Below, in pieces: positions 28,088-39,448 of a stretch of 64,000 bases of DNA. The stretch comes from Streptomyces huasconensis (GTDB taxonomy: Bacteria > Actinomycetota > Actinomycetes > Streptomycetales > Streptomycetaceae), in contig RBWT01000010.1 in the NCBI GenBank assembly GCA_004010275.1, positions 22,677 through 86,676 of the forward strand, given 5' to 3'. Position 1 is the first letter of the stretch. Each line of letters opens with the position of its first letter. A program made the translations under genes and the position numbers. The notes beneath the pieces are model-generated. The model was not told the DNA's origin and ran no database searches. It saw only the letters and a program-made list of their open reading frames with translations.

Positions 28088-28728
28088 CCCTGGGGCTGCT
28101 GCACACGTCGCCCGTGCATGTGCCCGTCTTCGACGGTCTGCGGGACGCCCATCACCCGGGGCTCGCGCTGCGGCACCATGTCCACGAGTCCCTGTTGGAG
28201 CGGGCCGGGCGGGAGGGACCGGAGGCGGTCGCTCCCGCGGTGCGGGACGCCCTGGCGGAGGCTGTGAGGGAGGGGGCGGAAGCCGTTCTGTGCACCTGCT
28301 CCAGCATCGGCGCGGTCGCCGAGGCCCTCGGCCCACAGGTGGGCGTACCCGTCCTGCGGGTCGACCGGCCCATGGCGGCCGCGGCCGTCGCCGCCGGCCC
28401 CGCGCGTCGTCGTGCTCGCCACGTCGAGTCGACCCTGGCGCCGACGTGGCGCTGGTCGAGGAGGAGGCGCGCACGGCGGGCGTGATGTCGTCGTGCGGGC
28501 GTCGTGGTCGACGGGGCGTGGGCGCGCTTCCAGGCGGGGGATGCGCGGGGATACGCGGAGACCGTCGCGGAGGCGATCTCCGAGGTGCGGGACGCCGACG
28601 CGGTCGTGCTGGCACAGGCCTCCATGGCGTCGGCGTCGGAGTTGGCCCCCGACGTGTCGGTACCGGTGTTCGCCAGCCCCCGGGTAGGACTCGCGGCGGC
28701 CGCGGCCTCGGTGCCAAGGCCTCGGTGA
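28084..28728 (+). CDS. Aspartate/glutamate racemase-superfamily protein with one canonical Cys (frameshifted)
   Basis: GTG 28084 overlaps the acetyltransferase stop. TLGLLHTSPVHVPVFDGL opens the protein; the first catalytic Cys lies in AVLCTCSSIGAVAEALG and is followed by VPVLRVDRPMAAAAV. After indels between about 28395 and 28505, the second half is VDGAWARFQAGDARGYAETV and DADAVVLAQASMASAS. The second catalytic Cys of true racemases is replaced in VVLAQASMA, so a racemase with the two-Cys mechanism is unlikely. A decarboxylase, isomerase or binding role is possible. Restored length is about 214 residues. Confidence 0.65.
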
Positions 28729-28899
28729 CAGGGCCGGTCACTGCGGCGGCCCCCACCCCCCTGCTCCAAGCGAAGCCCGGCAGCCGTCGCCCGCCTGCGC
28801 CTTCGGCCGGGCGAGGGGTGGCGAAGGGTGTCAGGCTTGGGGCCGGAGGTGTCGGGTAGGCGGGGGAGAAGCCGACGAACCACTGGCTGGAGGATCGCA

Positions 28900-29091
28900 A
28901 TGACCCATCCGTTCCCTGACCCCGTACCGCCGGGGCCGCCGTCTCCGGGGCCGGACAGGCCCTTCCCCGACCCGGAGCCCGTGCCCCGGCCGGAGCCCCG
29001 GCCCGCACCGGAGCCGTCGCCGTCCCCGATCCCCACGCCGCCGGGACCCGAACCGGCGCCGCCTGCGCCCCAGCCGGGGCCCCTGTCCTGA
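28900..29091 (+). CDS. Short proline-rich hypothetical protein
   Basis: ATG 28900, behind GGAGGATCGCA, opens a 63-residue frame that is nearly half proline with alternating Glu/Asp, Arg and Gly (MTHPFPDPVPPGPPSPGPD at the start). It has no signal peptide or TM segment. Similar short Pro-rich proteins are frequent in Streptomyces. The good ribosome site argues that it is translated. Function unknown. Confidence 0.55.
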   Translation: MTHPFPDPVPPGPPSPGPDRPFPDPEPVPRPEPRPAPEPSPSPIPTPPGPEPAPPAPQPGPLS

Positions 29092-29092
29092 T

Positions 29093-29150
29093 ACGTACGC
29101 CCCCTCCGCAGGACACGTACGCCACCGCAGGACACGCACGCCACCACAGG
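29093..29150 (+). repeat. Three tandem 19-20 bp repeats after the proline-rich ORF
   Basis: Three units of the pattern ACgTACGCC-ACC-GCAGGAC occupy 29093-29112, 29113-29131 and 29132-29150, between the stop codon and the terminator hairpin. Confidence 0.7.
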
Positions 29151-29179
29151 GGCGGGACCGACCGGTCCCGCCCCTGTGG
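29144..29179. terminator. Strong inverted repeat, probable terminator
   Basis: Two perfect 17-base arms (29144-29160 and 29163-29179, beginning CCACAGGGGCGGG) are separated by AC. This is a very stable hairpin between the Pro-rich ORF and the esterase. There is no T-tract, as usual in Streptomyces. Confidence 0.75.
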
Positions 29180-29258
29180 CATGCGGGCAGCCCTGCCGAG
29201 TGGGAGAGGACTGGCATAGCGTGAGGCTCCGACGCCCTGCACGAAGGAGGAGCCGCCT

Positions 29259-31628
<2,370 letters not shown>

Positions 31629-31644
31629 GGCACCCGGCACCCGT

Positions 31645-32700
31645 TCATGACCCGATGCGTTCCCTGCGCCGCGAGTGCCGGTGGGCCACCCGGCGGTGCG
31701 CCGACGCCGCCGGCACGGGCTGCGAGGGCACGGCGGGAAGAACCTCGGCCCTGCACCACGGCTCGACCGGGCCCGGGACCGCGGGTGCCGGAACCGCCCC
31801 CGGTGACGCCACGGCTACCGACGCCGCCTCCGACGCCGGCTGCCCGCCCCCAGCGCCGGTCGACGTCTCCCGGGCGATCCGCTCCGACGTCAGCAGGATC
31901 AGACCACCCGTGGCGACCACGCCGCACCCGAGTGCCAGCACGGTGCCCATGGTGCCGTAGCGGAAGGTTTCACCGAAGAGGGTCAGGCCGACCGCCGCCG
32001 CGACCACCGGGTTCACGACGGTCACGGTCGAGAGCGGCGCCGCGAGACCCGCGCCCCGGTACGAGGCCTGCGAGATCAGCACCCCGGCCGCCGCCAGCAC
32101 GGCGATGACGCCGAGGCTCGGCAGGTGCCGTGCGAACGCCGTGCCCTCCTCCCAGTCCACCGCCACCGTCTTCGTGAAGACCGAGGCGATGCCGAAGGCG
32201 GCACCGGCCGCGCAGGCGAGCATCACGCTGCGCACCACGGGATGCCGGTGCACCGCGTGCGCCGCCACCGTCAGGGCGAGGACGCCGCCGCCCGTGGCCA
32301 GCGCCAGTACGAGGCGCTCGGCGCCGTCCAGGGACTGCGCGCCGGAGGCCGAGGTGAGCGAGAGGAGCCCGGCGAGCCCCACCGTCGCCATGATCGCGCC
32401 GCGCCAGGCGGTGGCCCCGGCCCGGCGGCGTACGAACAGCGCGGCCATCGGCAGCGCGAAGACGATGGTCAGCGCGCCCAGCGGCTGGACCAGGCTGAGC
32501 GGGCCGTACGCGAGGGCCGCGACGTGCAGGAGCGCGCCCAGGCCGTTGAGCGCGATCGCGGCCCACCAGGCGCCGCGGCGCAGCGGGACGTACCGCTGCT
32601 CCGGCGTGGTCGCCGCCACGCGCTCCTGCAGGATGGCCCCGCCGGCGTACGCCACGGCGGAGACGAGCGAGAGCAGCACGGACAGCGCGAGGGCACTCAT
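31645..32700 (-). CDS. DMT-superfamily (EamA-like) membrane transporter
   Basis: The start is ATG 32700 (MSALALSVLLSLVSAVAYAG). About nine or ten TM helices in two halves, LVQPLGALTIVFALPMAALF after the first four and PLSTVTVVNPVVAAAVGLTL late, mark the drug/metabolite transporter fold. A polar tail of about 70 residues rich in Pro, Ala and Arg follows the last helix. It is convergent with the cell-wall hydrolase, with 16 bases between stops. The substrate is unknown. Confidence 0.85.
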   Translation of the reverse strand: MSALALSVLLSLVSAVAYAGGAILQERVAATTPEQRYVPLRRGAWWAAIALNGLGALLHVAALAYGPLSLVQPLGALTIVFALPMAALFVRRRAGATAWRGAIMATVGLAGLLSLTSASGAQSLDGAERLVLALATGGGVLALTVAAHAVHRHPVVRSVMLACAAGAAFGIASVFTKTVAVDWEEGTAFARHLPSLGVIAVLAAAGVLISQASYRGAGLAAPLSTVTVVNPVVAAAVGLTLFGETFRYGTMGTVLALGCGVVATGGLILLTSERIARETSTGAGGGQPASEAASVAVASPGAVPAPAVPGPVEPWCRAEVLPAVPSQPVPAASAHRRVAHRHSRRRERIGS

Positions 32701-32958
32701 GAGGTGCTCCGCGGTGTGCGGTGCGTCCGGTGGTCCCGGCGAGGCGAACGGTCGGCTTCCATGGCTACCACGATGCCGCGTGGATCGCTTCACGTCGTCG
32801 TACCTGAGCAGGCATTCGGTCCTACTGCCGATGGAGTACGGTCCCGCCCGGGTCCTCCCCAGGGCGTGCGGCCTCTAGGGGCAGAGGAGGAGACCACGGG
32901 TGCAGAGGGGGGCCACCCCGCGGGGCGCGGGCGGTCTGCGGCTTGCTGTACTGCTCTC

Positions 32959-33684
32959 GTGAACACCCCCATCGACCTGGCAGAACTCGCACCCGTCGGC
33001 GGCTTCTTCGCCCTGCGCCCGGCACCCGCGCCCGGCGGCGCCGTTCCCCTCGTGAAGGTGTACGACCCACCGACCGACGCCGACCCGCTGGCCTTCCGCG
33101 TCGGCAAGGTGGCGCGGCGGCTCGGCGCCCCCGAGGAGCGGATCGCGGTGTCCGTGGCGCAACTGGGCCTCGCCGCCCGGCTCTGGTCCGTCGCGCTCGG
33201 CTCCGCGGCGCTGTACGGCGCGGTGCCCGACCTGGACCCCGCCCTGCTGTCCTGGGACGCCGACGGCACCTCGCCCGACGACCTGTGGCTCGCCGGCACC
33301 GGCACCCTGCCCGCCGACGCCGTGACCGTACGGAATGTCGTACAGCACGTCATCTCGCGCCGCTCACCGACGCGTTGCGCTCCCGGTACCGGATCTCGGC
33401 CGGGCTGCTGTGGGGCAACGCGGGCTCCGCGCTCGCGGGAGCGCGCGGGAAGTGCACGGCTGGGCGGTGCGGCAGGGCCGCGAGGACGCGGGGGAGCGGG
33501 CGCTCGCCCTGGCCTCGGAACTCTTCGACCACCCTGACCTGCGCGGCAGCGGCACCCTGCACGGCACCGCGTTCCGACGCGCAGCTGCTGCCTCTACTAC
33601 CGGTGCCCCGGTGGCGGCGTGTGCGGCGACTGCTGCTTCGAACGGCCCCCGCGGCGCTCTTCCCCCGGGGCCGCGTCTGGGTGA
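32959..33684 (+). CDS. FhuF-like ferric-siderophore reductase family protein (several frameshifts)
   Basis: GTG 32959 begins MNTPIDLAELAPVGGFFALR. The C-terminus RSCCLYYRCPGGGVCGDCCF carries the four-cysteine [2Fe-2S] motif (CC-x9-10-C-x2-C) typical of FhuF reductases, which reduce ferric siderophores in the cytoplasm. Intermediate blocks PLTDALRSRYRISAGLLWGN and ALALASELFDHPDLRGSGTL lie in other frames, with changes near 33353, 33445 and 33582; the final frame ends at TGA 33682-33684. The restored length of about 240 residues is normal. The next gene on this strand is unrelated. Confidence 0.8.
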
Positions 33685-33731
33685 CCATGAGGGGGCGCGG
33701 CCGACACCAGGCGGACGACGGAGGGTTCTGC

Positions 33732-34898
33732 GTGCGAGTGGGACTGCTTACCCGGGAGTACCCGCCCGATGTGTACGGCGGGGCGGGCGTCCATGTCGAG
33801 TTCCTCGCCCGGGAGTTACGGTCCCTCGTCGACCTCGACGTGCACTGCTGGGGCGACGGCGCGGCCGACGGCCTGGTGCGCCACCGGGCCTGGCCCGCGC
33901 TCGACGGCGCCAACGACGCGCTGCGCACCCTCTCCGTGGACCTCGCGATGGCCGCCGCGCTCACCGGGCGCGAACTCGTCCACTCCCACACCTGGTACGC
34001 CAACCTCGCGGGCCACCTCGGCAAGCTCCTGCATGGCATCCCGCACGTGATGACCGCGCACTCACTGGAGCCCCTGCGCCCCTGGAAAGCCGAGCAACTG
34101 GGCGGCGGCTACGCCCTGTCGAGCTGGGCCGAGCGCACCGCCGCCGAAGCGGCCGACGCGCTGATCGCGGTGTCCGGCGCCATGCGCGAGGACATCCTCG
34201 CCTGCTATCCGGCCGTCGACCCGGCGAGGGTCCACGTCGTGCACAACGGCATCGACACCCACCTGTACCGCCCCGACCCCGCCACGGACGTCCTGGAGCG
34301 CCTCGGCCTCGACCCCGGGCGCCCGTACGTCCTGTTCGTCGGGCGCATCACCCGGCAGAAGGGCGTCCCCCATCTGCTGCGCGCCGCACGGCAGTTGGAC
34401 CCCGGTGTCCAGCTGGTTCTGTGCGCCGGAGCCCCCGACACCCCGGAGATCGACGCCGAGTTCCAGGTGCTCTTCGAGGAGCTGAGCCGCGGGCGTGCGG
34501 GCGTCCAGTGGCTCCCCGAGATGCTGCCGCGCCCCGAGATCGTCCAACTCCTCACGCACGCCGCCCTGTTCGTCTGCCCTTCGGTGTACGAGCCACTGGG
34601 CATCGTCAACCTGGAGGCGATGGCCTGCGGAACGGCGGTCGTCGCCTCGCGCGTCGGCGGCATCCCGGAGGTCGTCGAGGACGGCGTGACGGGACTGCTC
34701 GTCCCGTACGAGCCGAAGGACCCCGAAGGTTTTGAGCGTGACCTCGGCCTGGTCCTGAACGAACTGGCCCACCGACCCCGGGCGGCCGCGGCGATGGGCG
34801 CGGCCGGGCGGCGGCGCGCCGTCGACGCCTTCGGCTGGGACGCGGTCGCCCGGCGCACGGTCGAGGTGTACGAGGAGACCTTGCACGCCGACAGATAG
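33732..34898 (+). CDS. glgA: GT4 glycosyltransferase, actinobacterial GlgA/GlgM type
   Basis: GTG 33732 begins MRVGLLTREYPPDVYGGAGVH, with the Lys/Gly-rich nucleotide-sugar site replaced by YPPDVYGGAG as usual in the family. The C-terminal domain shows VGRITRQKGVPHLL and the E-x7-E motif in CPSVYEPLGIVNLEAMACG. In actinobacteria this enzyme uses ADP-glucose to extend glycogen or to make maltose-1-phosphate for the GlgE pathway. It lies 28 bases upstream of glgC, which supplies ADP-glucose, so the two act in one pathway. Confidence 0.9.
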   Translation: MRVGLLTREYPPDVYGGAGVHVEFLARELRSLVDLDVHCWGDGAADGLVRHRAWPALDGANDALRTLSVDLAMAAALTGRELVHSHTWYANLAGHLGKLLHGIPHVMTAHSLEPLRPWKAEQLGGGYALSSWAERTAAEAADALIAVSGAMREDILACYPAVDPARVHVVHNGIDTHLYRPDPATDVLERLGLDPGRPYVLFVGRITRQKGVPHLLRAARQLDPGVQLVLCAGAPDTPEIDAEFQVLFEELSRGRAGVQWLPEMLPRPEIVQLLTHAALFVCPSVYEPLGIVNLEAMACGTAVVASRVGGIPEVVEDGVTGLLVPYEPKDPEGFERDLGLVLNELAHRPRAAAAMGAAGRRRAVDAFGWDAVARRTVEVYEETLHADR

Positions 34899-34926
34899 CC
34901 GGATGGCCGACAGGTAGGAGGCTGGG

Positions 34927-36143
34927 ATGCGCGGTGGACCTTCGGTGCTCGGGATCGTGCTGGCCGGCGGGGAAGGGAAGCGGCTGATGCCGCTCACCGC
35001 CGACCGGGCCAAACCAGCGGTCACGTTCGGCGGGACGTACCGCCTCGTGGACTTCGTCCTCTCCAACCTCGTCAACGGCGACATCCTGCGCATCTGCGTC
35101 CTGACGCAGTACAAGTCGCACTCCCTGGACCGGCATGTGACGACGACCTGGCGGATGTCGAGCCTGCTCGGCAACTACGTCACACCCGTGCCCGCGCAGC
35201 AGCGCCTCGGGCCGCGCTGGTACTCGGGCAGCGCCGACGCGATCCTCCAGTCGCTCAACCTGGTCCACGACGAACAGCCCGACTACATCGCGGTGTTCGG
35301 CGCCGACCACGTCTACCGCATGGACCCGCGGCAGATGCTCCAGCAGCACATCGACAACGGCGCCGCCCTGACCGTCGCCGGGATCAGGGTGCCGCGCGCC
35401 GAGGCGCCGTCGTTCGGCGTCATCACCCCGCGCGGGACGGGACGCGGGTCGAGAGCTTCCTGGAGAAGCCCGCCGACCCTCCCGGCCTGCCGGGCGCCCC
35501 GGACCAGGTCTTCGCCTCCATGGGCAACTACCTCTTCACCACCAAGACCCTCGTCGACGCCCTTCAGCAGGACGCCGAGGACGAGGACTCGGCGCACGAC
35601 ATGGGCGGTTCGATCCTGCCCATGCTCACCGAGCGCGGCCTCGCGCAGGTGTATGACTTCGACGGGAACCACGTGCCCGGCGAGACCCCGCGCGACCACG
35701 GCTACTGGCGTGACGTCGGCACCCTGGACTCGTACTACGAGGCCCACATGGACCTGATCTCCGACCATCCGGTCTTCAACCTGGACAACCGGCGCTGGCC
35801 GATCTACACGCACTCCGGCGGACTGCCGCCCGCGAAGTTCTGCGCGGGTGGCATGGCGGGCGAGTCGATCGTCAGCCCCGGCTGCGTCATCCGCGGCCAG
35901 GTCACCCGCTCCGTCCTGTCGCCCGGGGTGATCATCGAGGAGGGTGCGGTCGTCCAGGGCTCGGTGCTGCACGACAATGTACGCGTGGGGCGGGGCGCGG
36001 TGGTGCGCGGCGCGGTCCTGGACAAGAACGTCGACGTCCCGCCCGGCGCGACGGTCGGGGTCAACCCGGAGCGGGACGAGGAGCTGTACACGGTCTCGAA
36101 GGGCGGGGTGATCGCGCTGGGGAAGGGGCAGCGGGTCGAGTGA
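34927..36143 (+). CDS. glgC: Glucose-1-phosphate adenylyltransferase (frameshift)
   Basis: ATG 34927 follows TAGGAGGCTGGG. ADP-glucose pyrophosphorylase makes ADP-glucose from ATP and glucose-1-phosphate. Motifs: [20 protein letters not shown] (nucleotide), [38 protein letters not shown] (catalytic Asp), [10 protein letters not shown], and a left-handed beta-helix C-terminus ([19 protein letters not shown]). One indel near 35440 breaks the frame before [13 protein letters not shown]. The restored length of about 405 residues is standard, so the gene is very probably intact in the organism. Confidence 0.92.
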
Positions 36144-36317
36144 GCGCGTCATGATCGTGGACGGTCGCGCGGAACGCGGGAAAAGGGCCTCGGGGCGGTG
36201 TGGGCAAGGTCACGGGTTTGGTGACGGGGCCCGGAGCTACGTAAAGTTCGGCTTTTGAGAGCTTCCGCGGACGACCGGACGGGCCGCGGCACGAAATGAC
36301 ACGAGGACACAGCGGCG

Positions 36318-37793
36318 ATGACGGTGACAGACGAAAGCCACGAGGGGACCGTCGCGTACGGCCCCGGCATCGACCCGGACCGTCTCGCCGTCTGCCTCAG
36401 CGTGCTCGACGAGCTGGACAAGCTGGACGTGGACCACCCCGACGCGATCGCGGTGCGCCGCGCCACGGCCGGGATCTACCGCACGGTGAAGCAGCGCCGC
36501 CGCCAGGAGCGCCGCGCCGCCAAGACCGCCCACGACCGCGCGGTCACCGAGGCCACGGCCACCGGCTCCGCCGACCGCATCGACGACGAGACGGCGGGCG
36601 TGCTGCCCTCCTCCTCGGTGAAGGGCGAGATCGCGGGGATACTCCAGCGCCCGCGCTCCTGCTACACCTGCAAGACGCGGTACGTCGAGGTCGACGCGTT
36701 CTACCACCAGCTCTGCCGGCCTGCGCCGCCGAGAACCGCGCCCGCCGCGACGCCCGCTACGACCTGACCGGCAAGCGCGCCCTGCTGACCGGTGGCCGCG
36801 CCAAGATCGGCATGTACATCGCGCTGCGGCTGCTGCGCGACGGTGCGCACACCACGATCACCACGCGCTTCCCGAACGACGCGATCCGTCGCTTCAAGGC
36901 CATGCCCGACAGCGACGAGTGGATCCACCGGCTGAAAATCGTCGGCATCGACCTGCGCGACCCGGCCCAGGTCGTCGCCCTCGCCGAGTCGGTCGCCGCC
37001 GAGGGCCCCCTCGACGTACTGATCAACAACGCCGCGCAGACCGTACGCCGCTCCCCGCAGGCCTACAGCGAGCTGGTCGCCGCCGAGTCGGCCCCGCTGC
37101 CCGCCGGTGAGCTGCCCGCCTCCGAGGTGATCGGCACCTTCGGTTCCGGCGCCGTGGCCGCGCTGCCGGTCGCCGGGGGACGCGCTGACCGCCGACGACG
37201 TCACGGGCCTCGCGCTGGTCACGGGGTCGGCGTCCCTGGAGCGCATCGCGGCCGGCACGGCCATCGACGCGGGCGGCCTGGTGCCCGACCTGCACGACAG
37301 CAACAGCTGGGTGCAGACCGTCGAGGAAGTCGGCCCGATCGAGCTGCTCGAAGTCCAGCTCTGCAACTCGACGGCGCCGTTCATCCTCATCAGCCACCTT
37401 CGCTCCGCGATGGCGGCCGCCGCCGCGGCGCACGAGGACGGCCGCGCGTACGTCGTGAACGTCTCCGCCATGGAGGGCGTCTTCGGCCGCGGCTACAAGG
37501 GCGCCGGCCACCCGCACACCAACATGGCCAAGGCCGCCCTGAACATGCTGACGCGCACCAGCGCGCAGGAGATGTTCGAGAAGGACCGCATCCTGATGAC
37601 CGCGGTCGACACGGGCTGGATCACCGACGAGCGCCCGCACCCCGACAAGATGCGCCTGGCCGAGGAGGGCTTCCACGCCCCCCTCGACCTCATCGACGGC
37701 GCGGCGCGCGTCTACGACCCGATCGTGCGCGGCCAGGCAGGCGAGGATCTGTTCGGCGTCTTCCTGAAGGACTACGCGCCCGGCAAGTGGTAG
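36318..37793 (+). CDS. Unusual SDR with N-terminal Cys-containing domain and no catalytic Tyr (frameshifts)
   Basis: ATG 36318 starts an N-terminal region of about 145 residues ending in a CYTCKTRYVEVDAFYHQLC zinc-ribbon-like motif. After an indel near 36717 the SDR domain begins (YDLTGKRALLTGGRAKIGMY, VLINNAAQT). A second indel near 37180 leads to ALVTGSASLERIAAG, VVNVSAMEGVF (Ser) and the sequence GHPHTNMAKAAL. The Y-x3-K pair of SDRs appears here as T-x3-K, so the catalytic Tyr is missing at its standard place. The protein of about 490 residues is about twice the length of a classical SDR and is not in an evident operon. Function unknown. Confidence 0.8.
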
Positions 37794-37823
37794 TCCGCAC
37801 CCCTCTGTGACGCGCTGACACGG

Positions 37824-37846
37824 GGGTGCGGGCCTGGCCCGCACCC
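37824..37846. terminator. Terminator hairpin after the SDR gene
   Basis: The arms GGGTGCGGGCC and GGCCCGCACCC form a perfect stem around a single T (effectively a short loop), 31 bases after the SDR stop. Confidence 0.75.
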
Positions 37847-37954
37847 TCCTCCTCGCCCGTGCCCGCCTCGACACCGTTGCCCGGAATTTACCCAGGGTTG
37901 TCATTCCATCGAGCGCGGGCGCGCTCATTTGGTTAACCTGGGGTGAGCGGACGG

Positions 37955-38100
37955 CCACGAGAGATCCACGTAGATCCACGAACGTCTTTCGGCCGCCCCG
38001 GGGACAGGCCGGCAACCACGGCCGCGGTCCCGCCAGATACCGGCGCCACCGCGACCGAACTGCCCTTGTCCTTCCGTTACGCGACACAGAGGAGTGCGCG
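37955..38100 (+). promoter_or_regulatory. Structured leader of the 57-residue ORF (possible riboswitch-like element)
   Basis: The leader begins with a repeated AGATCCACG (37963 and 37972) and then has GGGAC paired with GTCCC enclosing GGCC paired with GGCC around a GGCAACCAC loop (38001-38031). The string GGCCGGCAACC followed by CCGCGGT resembles the core of actinobacterial SAM-I/SAM-IV riboswitches. The outer P1 helix is not obvious, so the assignment is tentative. GAGGAG near 38090 is the ribosome site. Upstream, GAGCGCGGGCGCGCTC (37911-37926) is an inverted repeat. Confidence 0.35.
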
Positions 38101-38274
38101 GTGACACCAGAATTGACGAAGCACGAGAAGCGACCGGCGGAACGCGGCGGCGAGCGGGCCGGCAGACCCCCCAAGCTCCGCAACCTGGAGGCGTGGGCCA
38201 AGGCGGCCCCCATCCGCCTGGCCGGCTACGAGGACGACCTCGCCGAGCCGCACATCCTCCCCGGCATCGACTGA
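38101..38274 (+). CDS. 57-residue conserved-looking small protein, monocistronic
   Basis: GTG 38101 lies about seven bases after AGAGGAG. The product begins MTPELTKHEKRPAERGGERAG and ends with an amphipathic acidic segment (IRLAGYEDDLAEPHILPGID). It has no signal peptide or Cys. Third codon positions are nearly all G/C and the stop is followed by a hairpin terminator, which together support a real, separately transcribed gene. The basic N-terminal half and acidic C-terminus could suggest a peptide precursor or a regulatory small protein. I do not recognise the family. Confidence 0.65.
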   Translation: MTPELTKHEKRPAERGGERAGRPPKLRNLEAWAKAAPIRLAGYEDDLAEPHILPGID

Positions 38275-38321
38275 GCACCGACTGAGATCGATTGCCGGCG
38301 GTCGTTCGTCCGCTTCGCCCT

Positions 38322-38349
38322 GCGCCCCCCGCCCTCGCGGCGGGGGCGC
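38322..38349. terminator. Terminator hairpin after the 57-residue ORF
   Basis: GCGCCCCCCGCC pairs with GGCGGGGGCGC across a short loop, with one bulged C. It lies about 48 bases beyond the stop codon. Confidence 0.7.
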
Positions 38350-38442
38350 CGGTGTGTCCGCCGCGGCGCGGACGACCGTCCCCTCCACGGCCGTCCGCTC
38401 CCCGCGGCTTCTCACGCCAGTACCCCTGTGGAGGCGGGAGAT

Positions 38443-38814
38443 TCACCCGGGCGACACCTCGGCACGGGAAGCGCGTGACGACGCGTCGAGGAGGTCGCCG
38501 AGGGACGTGCGGGCCTGCTGCAGGTCGGCGATGCGTGTGTCCAGTTCGCGCAGGTGTGTCCGGAGGTGTTGCAGGACGCAGGTGTCGAGCTCCGGCCCTT
38601 CGCCGAGGAAGCACGGCATGAGGTCGCGGATGACGCGGGTGGGGAGCCCGGCGGCCAGCAGCGTGCGAATCCGCGTGACCGTCGTCAACGCGCCCTCGCC
38701 GTAGTGGCGGTGGCCGCCGTCCGTCCGGGACGAGACGAGCAGGCCCTGTTCCTCGTAATAGCGCAGCAGGCGCACGCTCACGCCCGTCGCGCGGGCCAGG
38801 TCCCCGATCTTCAT
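38443..38814 (-). CDS. MerR-family transcriptional regulator
   Basis: This 123-residue regulator begins at ATG 38814 (MKIGDLARATGVSVRLLRYY), which is the MerR winged-helix N-terminus. A dimerisation coiled coil follows (LRTHLRELDTRIADLQQART). The effector domain is minimal, with a single Cys in GEGPELDTCVLQHL. It is divergent from the monooxygenase gene, and the shared 64-base gap contains a palindromic site in a long-spacer promoter, the arrangement by which MerR proteins activate by DNA twisting. It probably controls the monooxygenase. Confidence 0.9.
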   Translation of the reverse strand: MKIGDLARATGVSVRLLRYYEEQGLLVSSRTDGGHRHYGEGALTTVTRIRTLLAAGLPTRVIRDLMPCFLGEGPELDTCVLQHLRTHLRELDTRIADLQQARTSLGDLLDASSRASRAEVSPG

Positions 38815-38839
38815 GTGGCACACCTCACGCGTCGTCGAC

Positions 38840-38871
38840 TTGAACCTCACATGGATGTGAGATCGTAGCGT
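38840..38871 (+). promoter_or_regulatory. MerR-type promoter/operator, probably giving a leaderless mRNA
   Basis: TTGAAC (38840-38845) and TAGCGT (38866-38871) are separated by 20 bases. The spacer contains the palindrome CTCACATGGATGTGAG (38846-38861). A start point seven or eight bases after the -10 would fall on the A of ATG 38879, and no ribosome site is visible, so the monooxygenase mRNA is likely leaderless. Confidence 0.65.
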
Positions 38872-38878
38872 CGCCCTC

Positions 38879-39301
38879 ATGACGACGACACAAGCACCCA
38901 TCTCCCTCTACGGTTTCCTCCGCCCCCGGCCCGAACGGGCCGACGAGGTCAAGCAGTTCCTCGCCTCCCTCGTGGAGCCCACCCGACGCGAGGAGGGCAA
39001 CCTGGAATACCACCTGCACGCGCAGGACGACGGCCGGCTCTTCCTGTACGAGGTCTGGCGCTCCCAGGAGGACCTGGACCGGCACAACGCGACACCGCCC
39101 CTGCGCGACTTCCTGGCACAGCTGCCGGCCTTCCTCGAAGAAGCCCCCGACGGCTACTTCGACACCATGATCAGCCCGTATCCGGGTGAGGCGGGTGAGC
39201 CGCGCGAGTCGGCTGCGTCGGGCGAGGCGTCCGGTGGCTCGAAAACCGGTGGAACGGCGCCGCCGCATGCCAGTACCGTGCTGCCGGAGCGAGTCGCCTG
39301 A
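38879..39301 (+). CDS. Antibiotic biosynthesis monooxygenase (ABM) domain protein
   Basis: ATG 38879 opens a 140-residue protein. The ABM ferredoxin-like fold covers residues 8-100 (ISLYGFLRPRPERADEVKQF, EEGNLEYHLHAQDDGRLFLY, EVWRSQEDLDRHN). A Gly/Ser/Ala-rich tail follows. Members are cofactor-free quinone-forming monooxygenases or stress proteins such as YgiN. The divergent MerR gene and the long-spacer promoter point to induction by a small toxic molecule. Confidence 0.87.
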   Translation: MTTTQAPISLYGFLRPRPERADEVKQFLASLVEPTRREEGNLEYHLHAQDDGRLFLYEVWRSQEDLDRHNATPPLRDFLAQLPAFLEEAPDGYFDTMISPYPGEAGEPRESAASGEASGGSKTGGTAPPHASTVLPERVA

Positions 39302-39448
39302 TTCGCCCGAGCCGCCCGAGTCGCCTGAGCAAGGACGTGCCGTTGTACACCGTGTGAGACCCCCCGAGAGCTGATCTGTCGCGCCGCGCGCCTGTGCGCG
39401 CCGCGCTGCCTTTTGCTGCGGACTTCTCACTGGAACCGGTGTACTTCT

